Position numbers and translations under genes: made by a program. From Diphasiastrum complanatum (taxonomy: Eukaryota > Streptophyta > Lycopodiopsida > Lycopodiales > Lycopodiaceae), in NCBI GenBank assembly GCA_029204225.1, contig CM055101.1, forward strand, positions 34,289,683-34,353,682: a stretch of 64,000 nucleotides of DNA, in the 5' to 3' direction. Below, one piece after another: positions 35,563 through 46,696 of the stretch (the stretch's first letter is position 1; each line of letters opens with the position of its first letter). Below the pieces are notes generated by a model that was not told the origin of the DNA, made no database searches, and saw nothing but the letters and a program-made list of their open reading frames with translations.

Positions 35563-36440
35563 CTTAGAAGCCCGTTCCGAGCCAAAAAGGGTCGGAACCG
35601 TACGTTCTGGAACATATCACAAAGAGTTAATGTATATTTAAAAAAAATTGATATACGACCCTGCTGGCCCGCAACTTCAGCATTTCACAGATAGCGAGCA
35701 GGGAAAGTGCGCCTACACGCATTTTGGGGATGAGCTGAGGGGTGTAAGTTTTTTCCGCATCGTCTTTTCTTAAGTTTTTTCGTTTGATGGGCATAGAATG
35801 GGCCTTAGAAACCCATTCCGAGCAAAATGGGTCGGAATGTTCCGTTCCACCCGTTCCGTATGTTCCGGAACATACTGGCTCGGAACGAGTTAGTGTAAGT
35901 TAAAAAAAATTGATAAACAACCCTGCTCGCCCGCGCATTAGCGAGCTTAATTAATGGCTGATCGTTAACGGGCAACTAAGGAGTGTTCATAGTTAATGGG
36001 CAACTAATCGTTTTGCAGTTGACAGCAAGCTTGTGAGTGTGTGTTCATAATTAACGGGTAACTAATTCCACAACAGCTGATCATTTTGTCGCTGTATTGT
36101 TGCGGATGGATACATTTCTCAAAGCTGGGTCAGAACTGTTATATGCTCTTGCAGTCTCATCTGTGTGCAAGGACGTGTTGATATTTTAGAAAGTTTATAG
36201 ATAAAAACATCATACAGGATAGCATCTTTCAGGCACATCCATAACTCAGCAGAGCGCAAGTAAAATGCTGAATGACCAATTTTTTTCCTAAGCATGTACT
36301 AACAAGAACATGAACAGAAATGTAGCTCCGAAACATATTTACGTTAGATGCTCCACCGTAATTTGCTCAAAGCTGGGTCCGAACGGACCCTTTGCAAACA
36401 TTTACGTTTTTTTTAAAAAAATTTTGCCCACGTTCCGGAA
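35563..36440. repeat. left hAT subterminal region with CGTTCCGGAACG repeats
   Basis: Copies of GTTCCG, TTCCGGAAC and GGGTCGGAA occur at 35570-35610, 35805-35900 and 36370-36445. Two long segments (35564-35690 and 35803-35960) are diverged copies of each other, each containing CTTAGAAnCCC and GATAAACAACCCTGCT-like text. Confidence 0.75.
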
Positions 36441-36728
36441 CGGGCAAGGAATGGGCGTTTGTGCATTTAGTTTCTTTCAGCATGTATACAAGTGTGTGAA
36501 CCCATTCATTTTTGCTTTTGTCAAGTTCTTGTAGGCTAGAGTTAAGGTTTTTTTTTAGACATTCTTTTAGGGTTTCAGAAAATCTGCAGGGTTCTGTGTT
36601 TGTTGTTTGTTGTTTATTTTGTATTTTGCTTTTCGAGTTTAGTGGTCAAGTTGCTAGGGGTCGTCGAGATTTAGAGTTTGCAGTTTTTTTTTTTTGGGTT
36701 TCTTTTAGTTTCTGGTTTAGGGTTCGTC

Positions 36729-39185
36729 ATGCATAGGCCGTCATGTTGGGATGAGGTGCAGCTTTTACAGGATGAGGATGGTAGGTATGGGGGGACTGGT
36801 GCTAAGCATTGGAAATGTCCCTTCTGCCAGTCTGATTACTCCAGCACACTCACTAGAGAGAGGGCTCACCTTGTCGGTTCATCAGAGGGGGCCTCAATTG
36901 GCATACGAGGTCGCCCCATGGTTCCAGAGGCGGAGCGGCATCGTATGATTGAGACTTACTCGCGGTCAGGCACTGCAGTTCCTATAGCTCCCACACCTGC
37001 TGTTGCACCAACTGTTAGTCAGGGCCCCTCCTCTAGCCATCAGCCACTAGTGGACCCTCGAGCATTCTTGAGAGGATGAAGCAGGCAGGTGCTGCTGCAT
37101 TTGCTTCCACTAACCGACATCTACGACACCTCCTATCACATCCACCACACCTCTCACCACATCGGAGCATCTTGAGGGACCTTATGCTACACCTAATAGA
37201 CCTTCCACACCTTCTGCAGCTGACAGGCCTAGCACATCAGGGCCACCTCCGGCCGTGCCCTCATCTATTGGTAGTGTCCCACTTTCGTCAGACGCAAAGC
37301 CCGTTGCCGATGTTCGAGCAACATCCCCACCACCTCGTCCACCTCGAGGCAGATCCACCTCACGCTCCACCCTGCCTCAGAGCACCATTCGTCAATCCTT
37401 TCGACGGGGCAATGATGAGGTAGTTGACACGGCATTGGTAGACATGTCCCATGGCTTGAACCTACCATTTGCTATGGCGAACACCCACCTATTTAGAGAT
37501 GTCGTTGCTGCTGTGACTGCATGTACCCCTGCCTATAGGCCCCCAACCACTAAGGCCCTTCACACCCGCACCCCTTAGGGCAACATACGATCGTGTTGAT
37601 ACACAATTGCAGCAGCTTAGGTTAGGCTGGGAGGTTTTTGGCTGCTCCATCGTAGATGGATGGACGGACATGCGGAGTAGGCCAATCGTCAACATCTTGA
37701 TTTTCAGTTGCATGGGCACCATGTTCTAGAAGGCAGTTGACTCCTCTCGTGGGGGTGCCATCCAGGATGGGCGCTATATATTTGAGCAGATTGATGGAGG
37801 CATACAGCATATCAGCCCCGCTCATGTGGTGCAGGTTGTCACAAACAATGCATCCAACTGCTTTGAGATGGGGAAGATTTTGACAGCTACTTACCCCCAC
37901 ATTGTCTGGACGCCCTGTGCAGCCCACTCCATTGACCTGATGTTCAAGGAGATTTCACATCTCGATTGGGTCACTGCTATCACATCTAGAGCCATGACTC
38001 TAGTGAACTTTGTCAGATGAAAGCGTTGACACTTGGCCATGTTTCACATGCACAGTAGCTGGGACCTACAGAAGACTGCTTCCACTAGATTTGGATATCA
38101 TGTATTGGTGCTTGAGCGCTTGCTTAAGTGTCGTGAGTCACTGCATAGGATGGCCACATCTATGGATTTCATTCCTTGGGACCAGATCCGGGGACCTGAT
38201 GGTGTGGCCTTCATTGCTATAGTTTTTACCATGGACTTCTGGCGTGATGCAGATCAGCTTGTCACTGTGTTGAGACCCCATGTATGCGGTTCTTCGGCTG
38301 GTGGATCGAGAGGGCAGTACCATGGGGTTGTTGTACGAGTTCATGGACCGCATCGGTGAGGCTTTGCAGCAGCCACTTCTTCTAGAGGCTAGGTATGTAT
38401 GTCACTTCAATTCAACACTATATTCAGGAATTTTCATTTCATTGTATGACCTCATGGCTATTGATGATCGTTTATGGTTTATTGCTTGAACATTTTTTGC
38501 TTGTAGGATGGAGCAGCTCAGATCCATATGGATACGGCGGTGGGATAAGTTCCATCGACCCATTCACACAGTGGCTCACCTACTACACCCGTTATGGCAG
38601 TCCCCTAGCTAGCTACAAGACGAGGAGCTATCAGCTGATTGGGACACATATGTGTCGCGGATCTACCCAAGACAGGGGCAGCTATACGAGTTGGAGGTTC
38701 AGTATAGCAGGTACAAGAGCTAGTTGGGAGCATTCTCGAGGGAGTTGGCGGAGAAGAGAGATAGCAGACTTCGGGCAATTACATGGTGGGATATTTTTGG
38801 GGACCTCACCCCGGTTTGGATGAGGATTGCGCTTCGTGTCCTCTCACGGGTATCTACCATACTTTTTTTCTTTTGTTCATCGTTGTCTTCTTTTCAGTCG
38901 TATGTGGTGTTTTCGAGAAAGGTTCTTACTTACTTGTATTGTGCATATTGTTTCTAGGATTGCTCGGCATCGGCATGTGAGAGAAACTAGAGCACCTGGG
39001 CGCTTGTTCACACGAAAAAGCGCAACAGGCTATCAGTGGAGCGACACGAGAGGTTGGTGTTTTGCAACACCAACAACAGGTTACTTCGTCACGTCGGGGG
39101 TAGTTCTCTTTCCATCTTGGAGGTGAACCCAGATGATTGGGTGATGTTTCCTGAGGATGGAACAAAGCCCCGCTGTACAGGAGGA
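36729..39185 (+). pseudogene. hAT transposase (BED finger, DUF659, dimerisation domain), broken
   Basis: The first ATG with good context is 36729 (MHRPSCWDEVQLLQ). Domains in order: a BED-type finger (KHWKCPFCQSDYSS, then RERAHLVG), a proline/serine-rich linker, DUF659 (LNLPFAMANTHLFRDVV, SIVDGWTDMRSRPIVNILIF, VVQVVTNNASNCFEMGKIL, IVWTPCAAHSIDLMF), a middle part (HVLVLERLLKCRESLHRM) and the hAT C-terminal region (KFHRPIHTVAHLLHPLW, ITWWDIFGDLTPVW, DCSASACERN). Introns at 38393-38506 and 38850-38957 fit in phase. Damage: frame changes near 37076 and 37575, a stop near 37726 and TAG after ERN; the TDN of DUF659 is TNN. It would cut and join the element's ends; this copy cannot. Confidence 0.88.
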
Positions 39186-39699
39186 GGATAACAAGGCAAA
39201 GATTTACGAGGATATCCAGGATGAGGCAGTCCGGCATAGACCAGTTACTAGACGGCCCCCACTAGCAGAGTTGCATCCGACCATGATGCTCTCGATGACA
39301 CACCCCTTTCAAAGTCCACTATGCCTACTCGGGTAATGAAAATCTTTTGTTTCAAGTTATGAGATTACAAATTAAATTTTTGTTTTGCTTATGGGTTCTC
39401 TAAATGTGTTGGCTTTGTGGATGTATTGACATTGTGTCCTCGATGTGTAGGACCAACATGCGCGCCCCCTTTGTTCGTTTGTAATTGTTCTTATTGACAG
39501 GAATTGGATTCCCGGAAGGTATAGTATTGATATCAAAAGTAGCTATCTTCACAATTGAAGTGTAGTATTCTCAAATTGATTCTAGTCCATTCCCAACACT
39601 CCTAGTTAATTACAAATACTTGTAGTTAATTTTCTGATTTTTGGGGCAATGTTGCATGTTTTAAAAATTAAATCCTTTGTATAAAAAATACGTTTTTTT

Positions 39700-39778
39700 T
39701 TCAAGGCCACGTTCCGGAACGGAACACGTTTTGGAACGAGTTCCAAAATGTGTTCCATTCCGAAACGGGCAAACTAAG
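39700..39778. repeat. right hAT subterminal region
   Basis: ACGTTCCGGAACGGAACACG and further GTTCC/GGAAC copies precede the CTAAG terminus. The same palindrome is found at the left end. Confidence 0.75.
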
Positions 39779-40490
39779 ACACACACACATACATACATAT
39801 ATATATATATAAAAGGTCGCGAGACTTGAATGCATACGCGCGTTCAAGGGTGGACACGTTACGCGCGTTCTGGGGTGGACACGTTTTTTTTAAAAAAAAA
39901 ATTAGTGTATTTTAGTTTTTAAAAAAAAAAGGACGCGTCCGCATATACATGCACGTACACATACATGTGCAGGTACATACACATATACACATATACACAT
40001 ATACACACACACATACACACATATATACACAGGCATGTACACATCCTCCGTACACATACACATCCATGCACACATACACATACACATCCATATACCCGTA
40101 CATACGCACACATACACATATATACACACACACATATACAAATACATATACATTTACATGTACACACACATACACATACACATAGACAAACACATACACT
40201 CGTACACATACACACATACATAACACATACACATGCGTACACATATACACGTACATACACACACATACACATACACATAGACAAACACATACACTCGTAC
40301 ACATACACACATACATAACACATACACATGCGTACACATATACACGTACACATGGACATATACATACACCTACATATATACATACACATATAGATTCATA
40401 CATACACATACAAATACATACATACACATACACATACAAACACGTACAGCTACATACACACACACACATACACACAAATACATATAAATC
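39779..40490. repeat. ACATAC/ATACAC complex microsatellite, with an 80-bp tandem duplication
   Basis: Apart from about 39800-39940, which holds an (AT)n run, two GGGTGGACACGTT copies and poly(T)/poly(A), the stretch is imperfect ACATACAC repeats. Within it, CATAGACAAACACATACACT and the next 60 bases occur twice (from about 40180 and 40277). Long Tyr/Cys/Val or Thr/His open frames here are repeat translation. Confidence 0.9.
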
Positions 40491-40918
40491 ATAGTTGCAC
40501 TACGTTTCTAGAAATGCGTTTCTGGATTTTGGTAGCGTTTCTCAGAAACGGGTTTTTTTTTTAACGGCCAATATGGGTATCATACTAAAGCCTAAATTAT
40601 TTTTATGTATGTTGCCGAACAATTCTGATACAATTCAGTCAAGTTTAGGTGCATTAATCCATGTTGGATTCTGTCAAGGATAAAAATTCAGAACTAACAT
40701 CTAGCCTGTTCGTAACAATCACAGATGGTTCCGGTGGGACAGAGACAGAGTACCTCGCTTTTTGCTTTGGGGGACGTCGCCCCCTGATCCCCCCGCCAGG
40801 GGTGGGCTAGGTGGCTGTCGTCGCCCCCCCCCTAGACCCCCCTTGCACCCCCCTGTAGATAAAAATGGGGGTCCAAATGCGCACCGATAAGGGCCCAATA
40901 TTTATGCCTCTGAATCAT
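40491..40918 (+). mobile_element. truncated copy of the ATAGTTGCA inverted-repeat element
   Basis: It starts ATAGTTGCAC, then has palindromic GTTTCTAGAAA and GTTTCTCAGAAAC motifs. It shares, in opposite orientation, more than 300 bases with the element at 48416-49177 (GGCCAATATGGGTATCA, CAAGGATAAAAATTCAGA-like text, and a C-rich GCCCCCTGATCCCCCCGCC core). Similarity ends at about 40918, with no right terminus. Confidence 0.75.
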
Positions 40919-41340
40919 TCTTAAGTTAATAAGTTGATTTTTCATCAGAAAGACTCATTAACCTGCAAGTTATCATTCTCGAACAATACTCGATCATATG
41001 TCTACGGTCACTGACTGGTTTAAGTGCACTAGATAAATCCAATACCCAGAAATAAATTCAACAAGATTAATCGTGCACATATAAGAATAATTTGACTACG
41101 ATCTATGTTCCATACCACCAATACTCTCTCTAGGGAGATCCTTACCCCCTTGATCTGATTTTTGTAGCTATCCTATAACCCTTAATAGGAAAATGTCCTT
41201 TACAACCAAAGATTGGAGAATCCATTTATTTGGATGTCTTGCATTCCTTTTCGATTGGATATACATATTCCACACATGACTTAGTGTTTTGAATAGAAGG
41301 ACCAAACATGGTTCACCATCACATTATTAACTCCTACTGC
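40919..41340. other. no feature recognised; left flank of the chromovirus
   Basis: Plain AT-rich DNA ending in ACTGC (41336-41340), which is the target duplication of the gypsy element that follows. Confidence 0.4.
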
Positions 41341-42258
41341 TGTTGCGTCGGCGCCTCAAAGGGCGTTGGGACTTGAGCGGTTTCCCCAACACACGCTTAA
41401 GTCTAATATTCATCCATCATGCACTTATGTAAAAGCCAACTCAGAAACGTAACAAGCTTAACCATTCCGACTTAAGAAAACTGGAATCCCAACCAACCCA
41501 AAAGCCAACTCAGAATCCGTCCCCAAAAGGTAACCAAAGGCAAAGACAAGCCACACATGAAACCCAAGGCATAGTGGTCGCCAAACTGACCAATTGGCAT
41601 AGCGGCAAGCCCCATGTCGATGACAGGGACCCTTAGGCGCCAGCGACGCAAAAAGGTTGTAGTAAGGGTCCTTCCACTTGGACCAGTCCCGGAGGCGAAA
41701 CCGAAATGGTAATCATCCCCAAGGATCAACTTTATTAGATTTGGAAGAGGTTACATTCATACATAGACTGACCGGTCTCGGGGCCACCAACACGTGCTGG
41801 GCATTGTGCCTGGCTCGTGCTGGTAGAGGGAGTTGAGACCTGGCAACTGGATTCCTAGTGCTGGTTGAGCTGCCCAAGTTTCTGTGTGCCGGACTCCCCC
41901 TATAGTTCTGCTGTGATTCGGCGCACCCCCTCTGGTTTGAAACATAGTGCTTTCTGGTAAAGCACGCTTTTTAGGACTTAGTTTTTATTTTGCTGATTAA
42001 GCCTAGCAAGCCTAGCAGAATCAGTCTGGCTCCCAGACATGGGTCCCGGGAGCCGTCCCGGTGGCAGAATCAACTTGCTTCCTGACTAGGCCATGACTCG
42101 AGCTCCAGAGCTAGCTCATGACTTGTGACTACTTGACTGGCTCACCACAGGTCGGAGGCTCAGTCCTTGACGTTCTAACTTGCTCTGGGACCTTAGGGAG
42201 TGTCACCCCTTAGAGTCTTACAGGGCACGCTCGGTGCACCTGAGTCAGCTTTACAACA
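41341..42258 (-). repeat. 3' LTR of the chromovirus
   Basis: Matches 46697-47614 along its length, with differences such as GCGTTGGGACTTGAGCGG here against GCGCTGGGACTTTAGCGG there. Both contain the GGTCCCGGGAGCCGTCCCGG block. Confidence 0.95.
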
Positions 42259-42499
42259 TCCTCCCCTCGTTTGAAAAAGCTGATGTCCTCATCAGGGCCA
42301 AACTAGACCTAGGACGTATGGCACGGGCTTAATTCACCGGCCTTCACAACTTTGAATTAAAAAATACATTGGCAATAGCACAGGAAAAGTGTAGATAAAG
42401 TTCACTTACGTAAAACCTGTGTAAAGCTGCAAGTGATTTATTGACAAACTTACGAAAGATACCGGAAAGTTCCTTGAACTTCAGAATGGCCATGAATGT

Positions 42500-44944
42500 T
42501 TATGTAAGAGGCATGCCGCCAGGTAGTGCTTTGTGTGCCGATATGGGAAAACGGCTATTGCGTTGGTTCTTCTGCAGATAATCTGCTAGTACTTCAGGGG
42601 CTCCCTCCTTAAGTTTGTCTTCGTACTCCCAAGAAGCCTCAATAAGTGGAGCCCGTAGCCACTTCACTAGATATTCACGTTGAACGCCAGTTCGCTTTCT
42701 ATGTGTCAATATTTGTTCTGGTACAAGCTGCCTCTTCGTATCATCAAGTGTCGTTGGTGGGTGACGGAGTTCGTGTTGCCGATCAAATCGCTCATCTGGT
42801 TTGTACCGTTTGAGTAATGAGATATGATACACATTGTGTATATCCAAGCTGGATGGCAGCGCTAATCGGTAAGCCACTGGGTTGATCTTCTTGGTGACAT
42901 AATATGGTCCCGCATAAGGTCGAGCGAACTTATGAGAAAAACCTTTTGGTAACGCAATGTTCTTTGTGTTCAGCCATACTTGATCACCTTCCTCAAATTC
43001 CAGTTCTCGTCGATGTGGGTTTACGTCAGCTGCCATACTCCTTTGTGACTGCTCTAAAAATGACTTCACCTCTGTCAGCTTTGTGTGCCACTCATTGATG
43101 AATTCCTCCACAGTGGGTACTGGTGTTTCCTGCACGCCTGTAAGAAAAGAGCTTGGAACAATCGGTAGCCGACCATTGCTTATCTCAAAGGGTGCCCTTC
43201 CAGTAGATCTATTCACTTGGTTGTTATGTGCAAACTCGAGAATATCCAAGTAGTCGACCCAATCGGATTGGTCCCAAGCGACATAATTTCGTAAATATTG
43301 TTCAATCTGTCGATTGACTCGCTCCGTTTGCCCATCTGTCTGAGGGTGATATGCAGTGTTGAAATTCAGTCCGGTTCCCACGAGGCGAAATAGACAAGTC
43401 CAAAACTTTCCGACGAACTTGGTGTCTCGGTCAGAAATAATCGTTCTAGGCAGGCCATGGTATTTGAAGACACATTTGAGAAATAACCTTGCCACTTCTT
43501 CAGCTGTCATTGAACTTTTAGTTGGTACTAGATGAACTTGCTTTGAAAAGCGGTCAACCACCACATAAATTGAGTCGAAGCCTTGGCACCATGGTAGTTG
43601 AACAATAAAATCCATGCTCATCGAATCCCATGGGTATGCTGGTACCGGTAATGGTTGGAGTAGTCCAGCTGGAGCTAGCGTTTCCACCTTCACTTGTTGA
43701 CATGTCGGGCATGTTTGCACATAGGATTCAACGTCTGCCCACATACCTGGCCGATAGAAGCCTCTTTTGAGAAGTTCATACATGCGATTCACCCCTGGAT
43801 GTCCGGTGGCTAGTACGTCATGATGTTCTCGCAAGACTTTCTTCCTCAGGTTGATGTTGTCTGGGACATATACTCTGCGTTGTTTATAAACAACCATTTG
43901 ATCTTTCCAAGTGAAATGTTTATGAGGCTTTCCCAGCTGGAATTCGATCATTAAGTCCTTCAACAACGCATCTGCACGATAATTCTCCCTGATTTCTTGG
44001 AGTAGGCCAGTCACCTGAGTTGTCAGTGTTGCCATCAAGTGTTCATGTCTACTTAGTGCGTCCGCCACCACATTGTTCTTTCCCGCCGTGTGTACAATGT
44101 CTATATTGAATTTTGAGAGAAAGTTTTGCCATCGCATTTGCTTTGGCGTGAGCATACCTTGGGATGAGAAGTACTTGAGTGATACATTATCAGTGAACGC
44201 CTTAAAGGGTTTTCCTGCCACATAATGCCTCCAATGCTCCACTGCTTGAACTACTGCGACCATTTCTTTTTCATGAGTTGGCCATCGTCGCTCTACGTCA
44301 CTCAATTTCTTTGAAAAATATGCAACAGGTTTTCCGTCTTGCATCAACACGGCCCCAATAGCAAAGTTCGACGCGTCTATATGTATTTCAAAAGGTTTGC
44401 TAAAGTCCGGTAAGGCAAGGATGGGTTCTTGAGTGATCCGTCGTTTTAGTTCTTGGAACGCTGCTTCACATTCCGGTGTCCATGTCATCTTCAGATGAGT
44501 CTTGGTCTGCTCCAACAGTGGTGCCACAATTTTGCTAAATGCCTCAATGAATCTCCTGTAAAAGTTACATAAGCCCACAACGGATTTGATGCCATGAACA
44601 GTTTTAGGTGCTAGCCAATCCAAGATAGCCTTGATCTTCTTAGGATCCATTCGAATCCGTCCGTGGCCCATAACATGTGCAAGGAAGTCAACTTCCTCCA
44701 CCACAAACTCACATTTCTCTCTTTTCGCGAACAAGCAGTTCCTCCTCAGTCGTTGGAGAACTGTCCTTAAATGTTTAATGTGATCTTTAAGGTTCCGGCT
44801 AAATACTAATATGTCATCGATGTACACAATGACAAATTCATCCAGACAATCTTGAAAGATATTGTTCATCAACGTGCAAAAAGTGGCTGGTGCGTTTGTT
44901 AGACCGAATGGCATCACCAGGAACTCGTGACTCACGTACCGCGT
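42500..44944 (-). CDS. pol: chromovirus Pol: RT core, RNase H, integrase, chromodomain
   Basis: An unbroken frame of about 815 codons. [15 protein letters not shown] and VIVYIDDILVFSR (catalytic DD). RNase H: FEIHIDASNFAIGAVL, HEKEMVAVVQAVEHWRHY and ADALSRHEH. Integrase: zinc H-H-C-C (GHPGVNRMYELLKRGFYRP, CPTCQQVK), then D-D-E in MSMDFIVQLPW, IISDRDTKFVGKFW and HPQTDGQTERVN, all present. The last 60 residues fit a chromodomain (REYLVKWLRAPLIEASWEYE), which in chromoviruses steers integration to chromatin marks. The frame continues upstream into protease/RT across a single TGA (44945-44947). The codon starting at 44935 is only a within-frame GTG, so this part is not expected to be translated alone. 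Confidence 0.93.
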   Translation of the reverse strand, partial: TRYVSHEFLVMPFGLTNAPATFCTLMNNIFQDCLDEFVIVYIDDILVFSRNLKDHIKHLRTVLQRLRRNCLFAKREKCEFVVEEVDFLAHVMGHGRIRMDPKKIKAILDWLAPKTVHGIKSVVGLCNFYRRFIEAFSKIVAPLLEQTKTHLKMTWTPECEAAFQELKRRITQEPILALPDFSKPFEIHIDASNFAIGAVLMQDGKPVAYFSKKLSDVERRWPTHEKEMVAVVQAVEHWRHYVAGKPFKAFTDNVSLKYFSSQGMLTPKQMRWQNFLSKFNIDIVHTAGKNNVVADALSRHEHLMATLTTQVTGLLQEIRENYRADALLKDLMIEFQLGKPHKHFTWKDQMVVYKQRRVYVPDNINLRKKVLREHHDVLATGHPGVNRMYELLKRGFYRPGMWADVESYVQTCPTCQQVKVETLAPAGLLQPLPVPAYPWDSMSMDFIVQLPWCQGFDSIYVVVDRFSKQVHLVPTKSSMTAEEVARLFLKCVFKYHGLPRTIISDRDTKFVGKFWTCLFRLVGTGLNFNTAYHPQTDGQTERVNRQIEQYLRNYVAWDQSDWVDYLDILEFAHNNQVNRSTGRAPFEISNGRLPIVPSSFLTGVQETPVPTVEEFINEWHTKLTEVKSFLEQSQRSMAADVNPHRRELEFEEGDQVWLNTKNIALPKGFSHKFARPYAGPYYVTKKINPVAYRLALPSSLDIHNVYHISLLKRYKPDERFDRQHELRHPPTTLDDTKRQLVPEQILTHRKRTGVQREYLVKWLRAPLIEASWEYEDKLKEGAPEVLADYLQKNQRNSRFPISAHKALPGGMPLT

Positions 44945-45982
44945 TCAAAACGCCGTTTTGTGCTCATCACCTTTAGCTATTCGAATTTGATGATATCCAG
45001 ATCTGAGATCTATTCGGCTAAAGTATTTGGCATGTTTGAGTTGGTCGAACAGGTCATCAATTCTAGGCATGGGGTACTTGTTCTTGATGGTACTCTTGTT
45101 AAGCATGCGATAATCCACACACATTCGAAGAGTTTTGTCCGCCTTTTCCACGAACAACACTGGGGCTCCAAAAGGTGAAGCGCTAGGTCTAATAAAACCT
45201 TTGTCTATCAATTCACCAAGTTGTCGTTTCAGTTTTGCCAACTCCTCTTGTGACATTCTGTAGAGTGCTCGTGAAGTTGGCTCTGTTCCTGGTACCAACT
45301 CAATTTTATGGTCCACTGGTCTTCGAGGAGGTAGCTTAGCTGGGAGTTCCTCCGGGAACACATCGCTAAATTCTTCTAGCAGATCTGCCACTTCTTTTGG
45401 CAAGTTTTCTTGTCGCACGCTTTTCCCTTCTGGGACTTCTCGGCAGATGCAAAGAAAGCACTTTGACCTTTTCCCTTTCGCCATTCTTTTCATCGCTAAT
45501 GCTGCAACCAGATTTTGTTCAATATCGGTATCCTTAGCATTTCCTCCGGGCAGGGCTTTTGTCACGCAGATTTGTCCCTTGTAATCCAAGAGGACCAAGT
45601 TTGAGCTCCTACCCAAAACTGCGATACAATGTTCATTTAACCAAGGGAGGCCCAAAATCACATCGAAGGCATCCATCTCTAAAATCACAAAGCTAAGTTT
45701 AGCCTTCCATCTTCCAATCTGCACCGGGATGTTCAATGTCGCTTTGTCTGCATCTAGTGCTCCCTTCGCTGTTTCTACCTTGAGAGTAGATGTAACATTC
45801 CTGGTCGGCAAGCTGAATTGTTCCACTACGCTCCTTGAGATATAGTTATGTGAAGCTTCGGAGTCGATCATGAAATCTGACTTCCTCCCCGCGATCTTTC
45901 CTGATAAGAATAACAATCTTGAACCAGTCTTGGGGGTTGACCCATGGAAGTTCCTTTCCATACTTGTGTGTCGTCCACTCAT
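44945..45982 (-). CDS. chromovirus protease and RT N-terminal part
   Basis: A 345-codon frame. The protease region has [13 protein letters not shown] (the usual DSG is DSE) and [14 protein letters not shown] begins with [20 protein letters not shown] and continues [30 protein letters not shown] and [14 protein letters not shown], stopping at KTAF before TGA. The rest of pol follows in the same frame, so one nonsense change separates them. No gag or zinc knuckle precedes it; the upstream region is the repeat-bearing leader. Confidence 0.92.
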   Translation of the reverse strand: MSGRHTSMERNFHGSTPKTGSRLLFLSGKIAGRKSDFMIDSEASHNYISRSVVEQFSLPTRNVTSTLKVETAKGALDADKATLNIPVQIGRWKAKLSFVILEMDAFDVILGLPWLNEHCIAVLGRSSNLVLLDYKGQICVTKALPGGNAKDTDIEQNLVAALAMKRMAKGKRSKCFLCICREVPEGKSVRQENLPKEVADLLEEFSDVFPEELPAKLPPRRPVDHKIELVPGTEPTSRALYRMSQEELAKLKRQLGELIDKGFIRPSASPFGAPVLFVEKADKTLRMCVDYRMLNKSTIKNKYPMPRIDDLFDQLKHAKYFSRIDLRSGYHQIRIAKGDEHKTAF

Positions 45983-46218
45983 AAATGTAAGCTCCTCTCA
46001 CAACTCCCAACTAGATCAGATCACCTGGATCAAAACAAGTAGTCAGGGATAATTCAGGTCCAGGCAAGCACACCACAAACAAACATACCAACCAAAGCTA
46101 AACAGAGGATCCCTCTCAAGTCACATTCCCCTTGAGACCGGACGTAGGACCTTTGCCTAGCCGCGCCCACACAAATCTATCACAAAATTAGCCCACGGGG
46201 AAACATCCATCCAACCAT

Positions 46219-46625
46219 CCGTGCTTTCACCATTAAGCAGCACATTGCCTCAGTCACGCCCCACCACTTTTTGGTCGATAGCCCTTATAGCTAAACGATC
46301 GGCAGCTATCCCGCACCGGCAGCTAACCACCCGTGCTTTACACCCGAATTCGAGCAGCATCTTTGTATCAATGGTTAACCCGTACAGTTCGAATATGTCG
46401 CCCCGCACCCCACAAGGTACAGACCGTGCTTTCACCTACCTAGGCAGCACTTTGCCTCATCCGTCCTACGTGCAGACAGCGCCAGGCCCGAACCGCGAGA
46501 ACTGACCGTGCTTACACCTCGAGGGCAGTACTTTGACTCATCAAGTCCCCCGTTCTGCCGACCACCCCGACCGTGGACGCACCCGTGCTTACACTGTAGG
46601 CAGCACCTTGCGCAACGGTTGTCCT
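46219..46625 (-). repeat. leader repeats in place of gag
   Basis: On the plus strand, CCGTGCTTTCACC followed by GGCAGCACTTTGCCTCATC recurs as diverged units starting near 46219, 46329, 46427, 46505 and 46582 (spacing 110, 98, 78, 77). Each unit can pair GTGCT with AGCAC. They lie between PBS and protease, where gag would be. Confidence 0.75.
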
Positions 46626-46681
46626 GACAAATCCCAAAACGTGGCCATCCCTGTGAGACTTGCGTAGCTGACCGGCTAGTC

Positions 46682-46694
46682 GGCTCTGATACCA
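46682..46694 (-). other. primer binding site (initiator tRNA-Met)
   Basis: The minus strand reads TGGTATCAGAGCC two bases inside the 5' LTR. Confidence 0.93.
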
Positions 46695-46696
46695 CA

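Larger units (their letters stand above)
35563..39778 (+). mobile_element. hAT DNA transposon, 4.2 kb
   Basis: The left end is CTTAGAAGCCCGTTCCGAGC. The right end read on the minus strand is CTTAGTTTGCCCGTTTCGGA. Both are flanked by ACACACAC (35555-35562 and 39779-39786), the right size for a hAT 8-bp duplication, although an AC-rich neighbourhood weakens that evidence. CGTTCCGGAACG-type palindromes cluster near both ends. Inside, the plus strand has a decayed BED/DUF659 hAT transposase. A second CTTAGAAACCCATTCCGAGC at 35803 suggests an internal duplication of the left end. Confidence 0.8.

Noticed and set aside
39902-40475. 187-codon Tyr/Cys/Val frame and its overlapping neighbours
   Set aside because: Translation of the ACATAC array in several frames.
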